Below, piece after piece: positions 17,901 to 26,108 of a DNA stretch of 64,000 bases. Position 1 is the first letter of the stretch, and each line of letters opens with the position of its first letter. The translations under genes were made by a program, and so were the position numbers. The stretch is taken from assembly GCA_002395805.1 (NCBI GenBank), contig DGVB01000012.1, positions 71,127 to 135,126 on the forward strand, read 5' to 3'. A model generated the notes under the pieces. It saw only the letters and a program-made list of their open reading frames with translations. It was not told where the DNA came from and did not search any database. The stretch comes from Bacteroidales bacterium UBA4295 (GTDB taxonomy: Bacteria > Bacteroidota > Bacteroidia > Bacteroidales > Paludibacteraceae).

Positions 17901-18985
17901 ATCAGTTTCAAACTCTCCAATAATGTGTATGCTTCTGCAAAATCTTGTTCCAAATTCTCTGTCGATACATTCCCGTCTTGCGCCATACGGAAATAGACCT
18001 TTTTCAAATAACTGCTTGGTACTACATTATGGCTATACTGGCTATATTTAAGAGTTAACATCAACGCCACGAACAATCTGACAGCCTGATTGCTCTTTTC
18101 GAATCGTTTCCAGACACTATCACAATATCGATAATTGAGATAATCACCCACTACAGGAGAATAATAGTCGCCGGGGAGAAGACTTTTGCATTTCTTGTAT
18201 AATTCATCCTTTTTTGTTATCTCTGGTATCTCTACCACACGGATGGTTGCCGAACCGTTTCCTTCTCCTTTGAATTCATCTGTGTTGCATAACTCCAGAA
18301 AATCCTTTGCAAAGGATTGCGCCGTTTCCTGAGAAGGTGTTGCTAATGTTACAATGCATCGCAATTTACGAGAATGAATCATTTGTAGAAGTTTTTTCCA
18401 GTTTTCGAGCCGTGAATCTTCATCTTCATTCTCTTTTATCTCCAAAGTGCTCGCAAATCGCAAATCCGAAATACTATCTATACACAACACACAATCTTTT
18501 TGTTTCAGCTTCTCTATGGCTTTTTTCCATTGATCCAGAGACCATTCATAGTTTTCCTCTTTCTCTGCATCATAGCATAATGCTACTGTCTTCAAGTCAC
18601 TCTTCTTGATAGACTCGTATACCGCGCGCGATTTACCGGAAGAGAGTAATCCCGCTACCACCAATAGATTCGATGTTTTACTGCTTTCACGCAAAAATTT
18701 CTCTATGGCATCATCCACCTCGTTGCGAGGGAAATATATGTTAGCATCAAATCCATTAACTACCTCCCCGCGATCATGCATAATGTCCGTAGGGCTCAAA
18801 TTGGCACGAGATACATAACGGAAAACCGACGATTTCTTTTTTTCTGCACGTTTTTTAGCTATCCAGGTATTAATTCCTGTTATCGTCCCGATAATGGCAA
18901 TCAGCGACGCTACAATACTTAAAACTTTTTCTAAAGTACTAAGGTTACTCAATAGTTCTCCTAACATTCCGACTTGTGCTATCAT
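14906..18985 (-). CDS. large membrane-anchored P-loop NTPase, STAND-like, possible defence protein
   Basis: 1359 residues. Hydrophobic segment at about 21-40 (VLSIVASLIAIIGTITGI) followed by a basic stretch, so the rest is probably cytosolic. Walker A GLLSSGKS at 112-119, Walker B VLCIDS at about 166-171 and a sensor-like IVTLATPS at about 211-218 resemble STAND/AAA ATPases. About 1000 further residues are mostly helical, with no nuclease, TIR or protease motif I can recognise. The domain order (membrane anchor, NTPase, long helical sensor-like C-terminus) is that of many lone antiphage NTPases, but no family name can be given. Single-gene unit, AT-richer than neighbours, beside tRNA-Leu. Confidence 0.8.
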   Translation of the reverse strand: MIAQVGMLGELLSNLSTLEKVLSIVASLIAIIGTITGINTWIAKKRAEKKKSSVFRYVSRANLSPTDIMHDRGEVVNGFDANIYFPRNEVDDAIEKFLRESSKTSNLLVVAGLLSSGKSRAVYESIKKSDLKTVALCYDAEKEENYEWSLDQWKKAIEKLKQKDCVLCIDSISDLRFASTLEIKENEDEDSRLENWKKLLQMIHSRKLRCIVTLATPSQETAQSFAKDFLELCNTDEFKGEGNGSATIRVVEIPEITKKDELYKKCKSLLPGDYYSPVVGDYLNYRYCDSVWKRFEKSNQAVRLFVALMLTLKYSQYSHNVVPSSYLKKVYFRMAQDGNVSTENLEQDFAEAYTLLESLKLIRMSESKAVCVIRGENSFEYIKECLFKLLDEYHERKLKDASAKAKGIVALIEPYIRRNDNLYIEKKQADLLISIDPNSPGLYKDAVVFTNAKNRVIVADIVRAKFDAQFFTLDGEGETLHLKSEYQDQMEDLCDTIGVLISRSCRTYNGLNEILTNYLKAGVEINEDIICELLRIATEEDITTADKDRIKNYAFALANEKFGRETVDGVTVLLSQSPRFNTSYESISDDYNPERIKQGFCLQADNFHATFERVKEAFSTNQENQLEEDSGKTYQKLWSDASKSLFHYCRKLTERLRSKSDLEALLAILSSNEIRSRCREIDNELRYINMHSAERSFVFMNGSALVCVAKAVLAYNPMGYIGECRDMTVLLYQNLNDPKYTYAFNAQSIFYLVGLRDTGVMGVIPDFGNAAAFYTQLRDTLKEIDSHEIEIEKALNLWLYPLFDKIKREEHLEIARKLILSPDEMEKLRKERGETIVGNRKLVNALIYNAPSYELANQIYEEYETIVSKRIDTINILLGHIKNGVGRRISEREKKEYSKLTIKWIDVIQSLEWNKFSTDAGRANSVLTSIATSLRDTKLEEKIKGLELPNANVLQRSRLIGRLNAIKNGTIDSVAMLRNICQYYNSAQGEDIYEDSDYLTHVIKYACEKGLPQRDMDVLRAMINGDDYRLPVDELISPKKDFYKQVLYKVLPKEEYGFDTRWDYIKYAYLRLYTCDALPVQGDKQLDLLFKVLRTTAYERPNDAIERMRTDIYDFVKKHPVFITMYMSTICKLADHYASTIQNLKDPKIYQEKILPELDDEIKRKSPVPQTEEEIKNAIRGVIKSKLERINKLLMTLEIEGKPLPFDDRFTISISKTNEKITKEIGPWFVKGPFNTYDDSTRHNAWDCYVEGKTNLNYKDLLPKIIYSEVQRICNVMAGLSPGTWKNFEYLKRELTLLREKSTPEEYKELAFAGVDKAYTNFKHAYPDQTTDWADDVYAQFSILCTTKESLDEWNALHL

Positions 18986-19008
18986 AATGGTATAAAAAAA
19001 TGAACGTG

Positions 19009-19016
19009 CAAAGATA
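19009..19016 (-). promoter_or_regulatory. promoter (-7 box TATCTTTG) of the large NTPase gene
   Basis: An A-run then GTGATATCTTTGCACG, 24 bases upstream of ATG 18985. It is divergent to the tRNA promoter. Confidence 0.7.
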
Positions 19017-19089
19017 TCACTTTTTTTTCATATTTCCAAATTTTATCACAAAAAACAGAGAATTATTTGCATATTCCAAAAAAAAGCAG

Positions 19090-19097
19090 TACCTTTG
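19090..19097 (+). promoter_or_regulatory. promoter (-33 TTTG, -7 TACCTTTG) of tRNA-Leu
   Basis: TTTG at 19066-19069, a 20-base spacer with an A-run, then TACCTTTGCAG. The tRNA starts 47 bases downstream. This is the clearest example of the promoter form in the window. Confidence 0.85.
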
Positions 19098-19144
19098 CAG
19101 TCGATTTCTTGGTGACGCACGATTTTTTCGGCGGAGTCAAGCGC

Positions 19145-19230
19145 GCCGCGATGTTGGAATAGGTAGACAAGAAAGACTTAAAATCTTTTGCCCAGTGATG
19201 GGCGTGCCGGTTCGACCCCGGCTCGCGGTA
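19145..19230 (+). tRNA. tRNA-Leu (anticodon TAA)
   Basis: Acceptor stem GCCGCGA pairs with TCGCGGT (first pair G:U), with discriminator A at 19230. The anticodon loop CTTAAAA is held by AAAGA/TCTTT and gives anticodon TAA. A long variable arm (GCCCAGTGATGGGC) marks a class II leucine tRNA, and the T arm has GGTTCGACCCC. CCA is not encoded (ACCG follows). Confidence 0.93.
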
Positions 19231-19233
19231 CCG

Positions 19234-19270
19234 AGCGGGGTATGACAGATGTCATGTCCCGCTTATTTAT
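19234..19270 (+). terminator. intrinsic terminator after tRNA-Leu
   Basis: A 13-bp stem with two G:U pairs (AGCGGGGTATGAC / GTCATGTCCCGCT) and a 4-base loop is followed by TATTTATT. It lies just before the GH53 gene, so that gene may depend on read-through or an unseen promoter. Confidence 0.75.
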
Positions 19271-19287
19271 TGAAAAACAAGGAAAAA

Positions 19288-20391
19288 ATGAAGCGAATCC
19301 TTTTTTCATGCATTACTGTCAGTATGATTCTGACGAGTTGCTACTACTCCGCCGACACCCCTCGCGGTTCATGGGCCAAGGGAGGTGATCTGAGTTGGTT
19401 GAGCGAAATGGAGCATGACTCCGTCGTTTTTCGGGATGAGACAGGTGCTTCGCGCGAGTGCATGCAGCTGTTGCATGAGTGCGGCATGAATGCCGTACGC
19501 CTGCGCGTATGGGTTAACCACTCTACCGGATGGAGCAACAAAGAAGATATGGTACGTCTCGCCGAGCGCGCAGCCAAAGAAGGGTTGCGGCTGATGATAG
19601 ACATCCATTATTCGGATTTTTTCGCCGACCCGCAGCATCAAACGATTCCGATGGCATGGCAAGAGTACGGCTATGAGAAACTATGCGAAGCAGTGCGTGA
19701 ACATACACTGGATGTACTCAATACGTTAAAAGAGAAAGGGATAAAACCCGAATGGGTACAGGTTGGCAATGAGACGCCGAACGGCATGCTTTGGCCTATA
19801 GGCAAACTGGTTTACGAAGACAACAACGCCAACGGCTGCTGGGATCGCTATGCGGGTTTCACCGCGGTCGGATACAAAGCCGCCAAAGAAGTTTTTCCGG
19901 ACATCCAGGTGATTGTACATGTAGACAATGCCTATATGTATCGCGATTGGTTCTGGCGGGCGATGCAGGAACATGGCGGTCAATGGGATATGATTGGTCT
20001 GAGTCACTACCCGATGATGGAAGAGTGGTGCCATAAATCCTGGCCGGAGATGAACGATTTGGCAGAGACCAATGTGCGGCAACTGATTCGTGAGTTTCAT
20101 TGCCCGGTAATGATATGCGAAATAGGTATGATGAATTGGGGACAAGGAGCAGTGTACGACTCCATCGAAGCGCTCTCCGACATTGTCATGACCGACTTCG
20201 TGCAACGGATGGAGAATATTGATTCATGCATGGGTATCTTCTATTGGGAGCCGGAGGTATACGGCGGATGGAGACCGGCCGAATATATCCCGTTGGGATG
20301 GGGCGGATACGACATGGGTTCTTTCACGCCCGAAGGCAAACCGTCCAAGGCTTTCCGCACGATGCTGAATAGTAAAAACAAATATAATTAA
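19288..20391 (+). CDS. GH53 arabinogalactan endo-beta-1,4-galactanase, lipoprotein
   Basis: 367 residues from ATG 19288, which gives a proper lipoprotein signal with LTSC lipobox at Cys18; an upstream in-frame start at 19249 lies inside the tRNA terminator. GH53 blocks are GGDLSWL, MNAVRLRVWVNH, MIDIHYSDFFADP, VQVGNETPNGMLWP with the acid/base Glu, and CEIGMM with the nucleophile Glu. It hydrolyses beta-1,4-galactan side chains of pectin, anchored in an envelope membrane. This fits the galacturonate genes nearby. No SusC/SusD pair is in the window. Confidence 0.93.
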   Translation: MKRILFSCITVSMILTSCYYSADTPRGSWAKGGDLSWLSEMEHDSVVFRDETGASRECMQLLHECGMNAVRLRVWVNHSTGWSNKEDMVRLAERAAKEGLRLMIDIHYSDFFADPQHQTIPMAWQEYGYEKLCEAVREHTLDVLNTLKEKGIKPEWVQVGNETPNGMLWPIGKLVYEDNNANGCWDRYAGFTAVGYKAAKEVFPDIQVIVHVDNAYMYRDWFWRAMQEHGGQWDMIGLSHYPMMEEWCHKSWPEMNDLAETNVRQLIREFHCPVMICEIGMMNWGQGAVYDSIEALSDIVMTDFVQRMENIDSCMGIFYWEPEVYGGWRPAEYIPLGWGGYDMGSFTPEGKPSKAFRTMLNSKNKYN

Positions 20392-20406
20392 ATCCCACCA
20401 AACTCT

Positions 20407-21105
20407 ATGTATTATATCATGATTGCAGCCGCTGTGCTGCCCGCCGCTCTTTTAGGTTTGTATATCTGGCGCAAAGACCCGCACCCGGAACCTTTCCGTT
20501 GGGTATGGCGTGCTTTTCTCGCCGGCATACTGATTTGTTTGCCTGTCGCATTTTTGGAGCAATGCATCCATGCCATGCTCTTCGGTACCGGCGAGCCCAC
20601 CACCCTTTTCGGCTCTACAACCATGGCTTTCTTCGTTGCCGCTGCTCCTGAAGAAGGAGCCAAATTGCTGGCTCTATGGCTATTGTTAAGACGCAATCCG
20701 CATTTCGATGAAGATTTCGACTGCATTGTGTATGCCGTGTTTGTCAGCCTCGGTTTTGCCACACTGGAGAACATCGGATATGTTATAATGAGCGGTGAAG
20801 CATGGATGAGCACAGCAATCATGCGTGCACTACTGGCCGTCCCAGGGCACTATGCTTTCGCTATCATGATGGGTTATTACTTTGCTATCTATCGTTTCGT
20901 AGACAAGTCTCCCAAGAATGCAGCGAAAGTATTCCTGGTCCCTTTTTTTGCGCACGGTGTGTATGACGCTATCGCTATGAGCGGAGACGTCAATCCTATT
21001 GCCGCATCGGTATGCACTCTGGTTTTGATCTATTTCTGCATCAAACTGCAACGCGAAGCCAGCCGCAAAGTGAGCACACTGATTGCCAACAACCAGCAGA
21101 GGTGA
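20407..21105 (+). CDS. prsW: PrsW-family intramembrane protease
   Basis: 232 residues with about seven hydrophobic helices. Family motifs in order: PEEGAK (Glu82-Glu83), FATLENIGYV, PGHYAFAIMMGYYF and FFAHGVYDAIAM. These are the conserved glutamates and histidines of the glutamic-type CPBP/PrsW group. In Bacillus the relative starts release of SigW by cutting its anti-sigma factor; here the substrate is unknown. The gene follows GH53 by 15 bases and overlaps ttcA. Confidence 0.88.
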   Translation: MYYIMIAAAVLPAALLGLYIWRKDPHPEPFRWVWRAFLAGILICLPVAFLEQCIHAMLFGTGEPTTLFGSTTMAFFVAAAPEEGAKLLALWLLLRRNPHFDEDFDCIVYAVFVSLGFATLENIGYVIMSGEAWMSTAIMRALLAVPGHYAFAIMMGYYFAIYRFVDKSPKNAAKVFLVPFFAHGVYDAIAMSGDVNPIAASVCTLVLIYFCIKLQREASRKVSTLIANNQQR

Positions 21106-21875
21106 TCAAGACGTTGGAACAAATAGCATTGGAGAAGCAGCGCGAACGACTGACGAAGCGCTTTCACAAAGCATGCGCTGACTATCAACTTATCGAGGAC
21201 GACGACCATATACTGATCGGTCTGAGTGGCGGGAAAGACTCACTGCTACTGACCGAACTATTAGGCCGGCGCGCGCAGATATATGTACCGCGTTTTAAAG
21301 TCACTGCGCTGCACGTGCGAGTGCGAGAGCGGGATTACCACACCGATCTGGGTTATCTGCAATCTTTCTGTGACGAAGCAAAAGTACCGCTAATCGTGCG
21401 AGATATAAGCATTCCCTCTACCCCTCCCGTTAAGGAAGGAAAAACAGTGCGAGATATCGACAACCCTTGTTTCCTCTGCTCCTGGTATCGGAGAAAAGAA
21501 CTATTCAATGTTGCGCAAGAGATGGGATGTAACAAGATCGCATTCGGACACCATCGCGATGACATTGTCCAGACGCTGTTGATGAACCTGATCTTCCAAG
21601 GAGCCTTCGCTACTATGCCACCTATTCTTCGGATGGACAAGATGCCCTTGAAAATCATCCGTCCGCTATGCCTGATTGAAGAAGCGGACATCATCAAATA
21701 TGCACAAATGCGAGCGTATCAGAAACAGACCAAACTATGCCCGTTTGAGCATGTCAGTTCACGCGAGAAAGTGAAAGGACTGCTGGAGGAGATCAAAACG
21801 CTCAACCCTGAAGCGATAGATTCAATCTTCGGCGCGCTGACCAACATTAAAGAAAATTATTTACCTAAGAAATGA
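21102..21875 (+). CDS. ttcA: TtcA-like tRNA 2-thiolation protein
   Basis: 257 residues from GTG 21102, which overlaps the prsW stop (GTGA). A TTG at 21114 is as likely because AGAGGTGATC before it matches the 16S tail well. The PP-loop GLSGGKDSLLL adenylates the target; CFLC and the later LCPFE give the cysteines for the Fe-S cluster. Expected reaction: 2-thiolation of cytidine 32 in tRNA. A small proline-rich insert (STPPVKEGK) lies before the CxxC motif and looks like a trace of the palindromic repeat seen in cca and cysS. Confidence 0.88.
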   Translation: MIKTLEQIALEKQRERLTKRFHKACADYQLIEDDDHILIGLSGGKDSLLLTELLGRRAQIYVPRFKVTALHVRVRERDYHTDLGYLQSFCDEAKVPLIVRDISIPSTPPVKEGKTVRDIDNPCFLCSWYRRKELFNVAQEMGCNKIAFGHHRDDIVQTLLMNLIFQGAFATMPPILRMDKMPLKIIRPLCLIEEADIIKYAQMRAYQKQTKLCPFEHVSSREKVKGLLEEIKTLNPEAIDSIFGALTNIKENYLPKK

Positions 21876-22243
21876 ACGCTTTATATACTATTCTTTTGCT
21901 TTTAGCGTCGAATGTATTTATGACGCTTGCCTGGTATGGGCACCTTAAACTGCAGCAGACAGGGTTCATCTCCAATGCAACACCTTTGATTTTCGTTATT
22001 CTTCTATCTTGGGGTATTGCGTTCTTTGAATACTGTCTGCAAGTACCAGCTAACCGCATAGGATTCGAGGGGAATGGTGGAACGTTCTCCTTGATGCAAC
22101 TGAAAGTGATTCAGGAAGTGATCACACTCGTTGTCTTCGTGGTCTTCTCCGCCATCGCATTCCATATGGAACTACGGTGGAATCATTTCGTAGCTTGCCT
22201 GCTATTAATAGCTGCAGTCTATTTCGTTTTCGGGTTCAAATAA
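21872..22243 (+). CDS. DUF486 small membrane protein
   Basis: 123 residues with four hydrophobic helices and the family signature FMTLAWYGHLK near the N-terminus and IAFFEYCLQVPANRIG in the middle. DUF486 proteins belong to the drug/metabolite transporter type of fold; the substrate is unknown. The start overlaps the ttcA stop (ATGA). It converges with cobB, with six bases between the two stops and no visible terminator. Confidence 0.88.
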   Translation: MNALYTILLLLASNVFMTLAWYGHLKLQQTGFISNATPLIFVILLSWGIAFFEYCLQVPANRIGFEGNGGTFSLMQLKVIQEVITLVVFVVFSAIAFHMELRWNHFVACLLLIAAVYFVFGFK

Positions 22244-22249
22244 AAGCCG

Positions 22250-22948
22250 TCAATATTCAGCTATCAGCTTTTCGACCAACTCCGGGACACCTTCGGTGGC
22301 TTTTTTGCGGATATGGGTGATACGGTCTGCCCACATGCCGAACTCCGGCTGGCCGGGATCGACGAAATAGATAGGACAGTCTTTCGGCGCGTAATGAATG
22401 AGTGACGCGGCAGGATAGACATTCAAACTTGTACCTATCACCACCATAATATCCGCCTCCGAAGCAATGCGGCAGGCTTCATCAAAATACGGCACTCCTT
22501 CGCCAAAGAAGACGATGTAAGGCCGTAACAGAGAACCATCCGGGTGGCGATCACCGTAATGTTGCTCCCAGCCCTGAAGAGGCACTGTAGCCGTCTCATT
22601 GTTCTCCGAACGGAGTTTGGTGATCTCGCCATGCAGATGCACGACCTCCGAGGCTCCCGCCCGCTCATGCAGATCATCAATATTCTGGGTAATAATCCGC
22701 GTTCCGGGCACAGCCTGCTGCAACTTCGCTATCGCTATATGTGCCGCGTTCGGTTGTGCCGCCAGTGTATCCTTCCGCCGCGCGTTGTAGAAATCCACAC
22801 ACAACTGCGGATTACGAAGCCATGCCTCGTGCGTGCAGACATCTTCGATACGATAATGTTCCCATAAACCGTCTGAGTCACGGAACGTCCCCAGACCACT
22901 CTCGGCACTTACCCCGGCACCGGTGAAAACAACGATTTTCTTACTCAT
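22250..22948 (-). CDS. cobB: NAD-dependent protein deacylase (sirtuin)
   Basis: 232 residues. Sirtuin motifs: TGAGVSAESGLGTFRD (NAD binding), TQNIDDLHERAG, the catalytic His in VVHLHGE, and GTSLNVYPAA. The four zinc cysteines of most sirtuins are missing (after HLHGE comes ITKLRSENNE), as I recall from other Bacteroidetes sirtuins. It removes acyl groups from lysines using NAD. Last gene of the uxaB-uxaA-comF-nadB operon, 14 bases after the NlpC/P60 gene. Confidence 0.93.
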   Translation of the reverse strand: MSKKIVVFTGAGVSAESGLGTFRDSDGLWEHYRIEDVCTHEAWLRNPQLCVDFYNARRKDTLAAQPNAAHIAIAKLQQAVPGTRIITQNIDDLHERAGASEVVHLHGEITKLRSENNETATVPLQGWEQHYGDRHPDGSLLRPYIVFFGEGVPYFDEACRIASEADIMVVIGTSLNVYPAASLIHYAPKDCPIYFVDPGQPEFGMWADRITHIRKKATEGVPELVEKLIAEY

Positions 22949-22962
22949 AGTATATACAGATT

Positions 22963-23775
22963 TTAGACTCTTCGGATTGTTACCAAATGATGTGAATAAT
23001 CGCCCTTTTCGGCACTAAAAATACCGTTGGAATCGAGCTTTTCTACCTTCACGCGACCGGAGCAATGAATCACACGCTCACCGTCTATCACGATACCTAC
23101 ATGGCTGATTTTTCCGTCCTCATGGTCGAAGAAGACCAAATCTCCCGCCTGCACTTTTGATACATCGGAAATCTTCCGTCCCTGCTGTGCCTGCTCAGAG
23201 GCATTGCGTTTGAGTGTCTTTCCGAACAAACTCATTATTGTTTGAGTGAATCCTGAACAATCCATACCCAAGGCATTTCTACCGCCCCATAAATATGGAA
23301 TATTGAGAAAGAAGCGCACCGTCTGCAAGAGATTTTGTTCGTTCAAATCGGGAGTTTTAGCGTATACCATAGACGGATCGATACGGAAACCGACACCAAG
23401 CACCTCAAACCGCGCGAAGACAGTTCTTAGCTCATCATCCTTTTTCTCCTGATAGCCGGCTAAGCGGGTTCCAGCAGTCAAAGGAATGGTCTGACCGTTG
23501 TTCTCGCTTACGGCATATGCCATCGGCATAGCTACCATAGCGGCTGAATCATACGCTGCGCGATATGATTTATATTCCGCTGCAGACATCGGGGTACACA
23601 TCTTAGCATCAATCCACCCCTCCTGACCATCCAAGTGCAATTTCACCCGATTCCATCGGGGTTTTTCTTCCAGCACATCGAATGTTTCGCCGAACAGAAT
23701 CTGGGTATTCTGCTCCGCTGCTTCACTCGCCTCCGCCCGTACGGGGATGACACTATATAACGAAATCGCTTTCAA
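22963..23775 (-). CDS. SH3/NlpC-P60 cysteine peptidase (C40), dipeptidyl-peptidase VI type
   Basis: 270 residues. Two SH3-like parts (QEGWIDAKM, then GTRLAGYQEKK) precede a C40 catalytic domain with Cys in MDCSGFTQ, His in GKISHVGIVI and a following IHCSG. No signal peptide, so it probably acts in the cytosol on recycled muropeptides (gamma-D-Glu-diamino acid bond). The only in-frame start is a TTG at 23775 inside a period-7 repeat, with a TGA two codons before it; an internal start would cut into the first SH3 part. Confidence 0.88.
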   Translation of the reverse strand: MKAISLYSVIPVRAEASEAAEQNTQILFGETFDVLEEKPRWNRVKLHLDGQEGWIDAKMCTPMSAAEYKSYRAAYDSAAMVAMPMAYAVSENNGQTIPLTAGTRLAGYQEKKDDELRTVFARFEVLGVGFRIDPSMVYAKTPDLNEQNLLQTVRFFLNIPYLWGGRNALGMDCSGFTQTIMSLFGKTLKRNASEQAQQGRKISDVSKVQAGDLVFFDHEDGKISHVGIVIDGERVIHCSGRVKVEKLDSNGIFSAEKGDYSHHLVTIRRV

Positions 23776-23800
23776 TTCTCAACTCTCAATTCTCAATTTA
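23774..23800. repeat. period-7 tandem array at the nadB / C40 junction
   Basis: Units aattctc, aactctc, aattctc and aattta. The TTG start of the C40 gene overlaps the left end and the nadB stop the right end. Confidence 0.8.
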
Positions 23801-25399
23801 CCACACCTCTTGCGGATGGTCATTATTGGTTCTTGGGTAGTCAATCGAATAGTGCAGTCCGCGGCTCTCCTTGCGCTCTATTGCCTGACGGGTTATAAGA
23901 TAACCGACATTGATCATATTGCGCAACTCGCATATCTCCTTGGTGGCCTTGACGCGCTTGAACAGATCTTCTGTCTCTTCGTAGAGCACATCAAGCCGCT
24001 CCCAAGCACGACGCAAACGCACATCAGAACGGACAATACCGACATAGGTGGACATGATCTGCTCCACTTCTTTGACATCCTGAGCTATCAGCACACGCTC
24101 CTCGATGGACATAGTTCCTTCATCATTCCATGCCGGTATTTTCTCGTTGAAATCGTAGTTTTCTATCACAGAGAGGCTATGCTTGGCTGCTGCATCGGCA
24201 TAGACAACGGCTTCAATCAGCGAGTTCGATGCCAAGCGGTTTCCACCATGAAGACCGGTACAAGAACATTCGCCAACGGCGTAGAGACGACGAATAGACG
24301 ATTGACCATCCAAATCAACCTTGATACCGCCGCACATGTAGTGTGCGCAAGGAGCTACAGGGATATATTGTTTGGTAATATCAATGCCTATTGAGAGACA
24401 TTTGGCGTAGATATTCGGGAAATGATGTTTGGTCTCCTCCGGATCTTTATGGGTTACATCCAGACAGACATGGTCAATTGCGTGGATCTTCATCTCATTG
24501 TCTATCGCGCGGGCCACAATATCACGCGGAGCGAGGGACAGACGCGGGTCGTATTTCTGCATGAACTCCTCACCGTTCGGCAACCGTAGGATACCTCCGT
24601 AACCACGCATTGCTTCGGTGATAAGGTATGCCGGATGGGTCTCGGCTGGGTTAAAAAGGGATGTCGGGTGGAACTGCACAAACTCCATGTCCTTCACCTG
24701 TCCTTTCGCGCGATAGACCATGGCTATGCCGTCTCCGGTAGCTATCTCGGGATTGGTCGTAGTGGCATATACAGCCCCTGTTCCGCCGGTAGCCATCAGC
24801 GTCACTCGGCTCAGGTAGGTATCTATCTTCTGCGTTTCAGGGTTAAGAATATAGGCTCCGTAGCACTCGATATCCGGTGTCCGGCGGGTGACACGAACAC
24901 CTAAGTGATGTTGGGTGATAATCTCTACGGCAAAGTGGTTTTCCAGGACGTCTATATACGGATTGCGGCGCACCGCCTCCATCAGTCCACGTTGGATCTC
25001 AAAGCCCGTATCATCGGCGTGGTGGAGTATACGGAATTCGGAGTGTCCTCCCTCGCGGTGCAAATCGAAAGAACCATCTTCTTTCTTATCGAAATTAACA
25101 CCCCAGTTAACGAGTTCGGATATTCCTCTTGGGGCATTGCGCACCACTTGCTCCACTGCCGCCGGGTCGCTCAGCCAGTCGCCGGCTACCATCGTGTCGT
25201 GGATATGTTTCTCAAAATCATCCACCATCAGATTGGTGACAGATGCAATGCCGCCTTGCGCTTTCGCCGTATTGGCTTCATCCAGCGTTGTTTTGCAGCA
25301 CAAGGCGATGCGGTATTTCTCTGCGCGGGCTACTTTGAGCGCAAAACTCATACCCGCTACACCGCCGCCTATAATTAAAAAATCGTATTTCTTTGTCAT
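23798..25399 (-). CDS. nadB: L-aspartate oxidase
   Basis: 533 residues from ATG 25399, one base after the comF stop; an earlier ATG at 25423 would run into comF. FAD-binding GGGVAGMSFAL is at the N-terminus, with HREGGHSEFRILH and the active-site region PCAHYMCGGIKVDLDGQS, then GECSCTGLHGGNRLASNSL. It makes iminoaspartate for NAD synthesis. nadA and nadC are not in the window. It is co-transcribed with comF, the C40 peptidase and cobB. Confidence 0.96.
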   Translation of the reverse strand: MTKKYDFLIIGGGVAGMSFALKVARAEKYRIALCCKTTLDEANTAKAQGGIASVTNLMVDDFEKHIHDTMVAGDWLSDPAAVEQVVRNAPRGISELVNWGVNFDKKEDGSFDLHREGGHSEFRILHHADDTGFEIQRGLMEAVRRNPYIDVLENHFAVEIITQHHLGVRVTRRTPDIECYGAYILNPETQKIDTYLSRVTLMATGGTGAVYATTTNPEIATGDGIAMVYRAKGQVKDMEFVQFHPTSLFNPAETHPAYLITEAMRGYGGILRLPNGEEFMQKYDPRLSLAPRDIVARAIDNEMKIHAIDHVCLDVTHKDPEETKHHFPNIYAKCLSIGIDITKQYIPVAPCAHYMCGGIKVDLDGQSSIRRLYAVGECSCTGLHGGNRLASNSLIEAVVYADAAAKHSLSVIENYDFNEKIPAWNDEGTMSIEERVLIAQDVKEVEQIMSTYVGIVRSDVRLRRAWERLDVLYEETEDLFKRVKATKEICELRNMINVGYLITRQAIERKESRGLHYSIDYPRTNNDHPQEVW

Positions 25400-25400
25400 A

Positions 25401-26108
25401 TTATTGTGCTTTACAGAGTGCAAAGACTGTTATTTTCGCTCCCCGAATGAGACGCATTGCCCGGATGCAACTTCGCATGGTTTCACCGGTAGTGATCAGG
25501 TCGTCAACCAACAGGATATGTTTGTGATAGAGTTGCTCTGGATGGTTCACAGCAAAAGCATCTGCTACATTCTGCATCCGCCCTTCGCCGCTCTGCAGCG
25601 CCTGTTTGGGTGTGTTTCTTACTCTTGTCACATGGCTTGTATCCACATCCACTCCGAGGTAATCTCCTATGCCGCGAGCGATATATTCTGACTGGTTGTA
25701 ACCTCTCTCGCGCAAACGTCTGGGATGCAGTGGCATTGGTATGATCACCTCGATTTCATCGAAGAAATCCGTGTCTTGCATCTCCATGGCTGCTTGCCTT
25801 CCCAGATGGTATCCGATGAGCGGCTGGTCACGGTACTTCATCTTATGCACCAAGTGCTGTATCGGATGTTTTTTCTCGTAGAAGAGGTAAGCTGCTGCGC
25901 GAGTTAAATGCATTACTTTGAGTGCCGCCACTATATCCTTGCGCATGCCTACTAGCGCCATCTCTGTGCTATTCTGCCGTTCAACAGCCTGCTCCGTTCT
26001 GGGCAAAGTGCCCATACAGTGCTCGCATAGGAAAACACTTTTATCCCCGATGTACCGTCCGCACATCGGACACACACGGGGATAAAAGAGGCTAAAGAGT
26101 GACACCAT
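25401..26108 (-). CDS. comF: ComF-family phosphoribosyltransferase-like protein
   Basis: 235 residues. An N-terminal zinc ribbon (CPMCG and CEHC), the core IPMPLHPRRLRERGYNQSE, and the PRPP loop LVDDLITTGETM. ComF proteins help uptake or processing of single-stranded DNA in transformable bacteria, but many carriers have no known competence. It overlaps uxaA by 17 bases and is followed by nadB after one base. Confidence 0.93.
   Translation of the reverse strand: MVSLFSLFYPRVCPMCGRYIGDKSVFLCEHCMGTLPRTEQAVERQNSTEMALVGMRKDIVAALKVMHLTRAAAYLFYEKKHPIQHLVHKMKYRDQPLIGYHLGRQAAMEMQDTDFFDEIEVIIPMPLHPRRLRERGYNQSEYIARGIGDYLGVDVDTSHVTRVRNTPKQALQSGEGRMQNVADAFAVNHPEQLYHKHILLVDDLITTGETMRSCIRAMRLIRGAKITVFALCKAQ

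Noticed and set aside
19249-19287. Earlier start of the GH53 gene
   Set aside because: It lies in the tRNA terminator and would spoil the lipoprotein signal.
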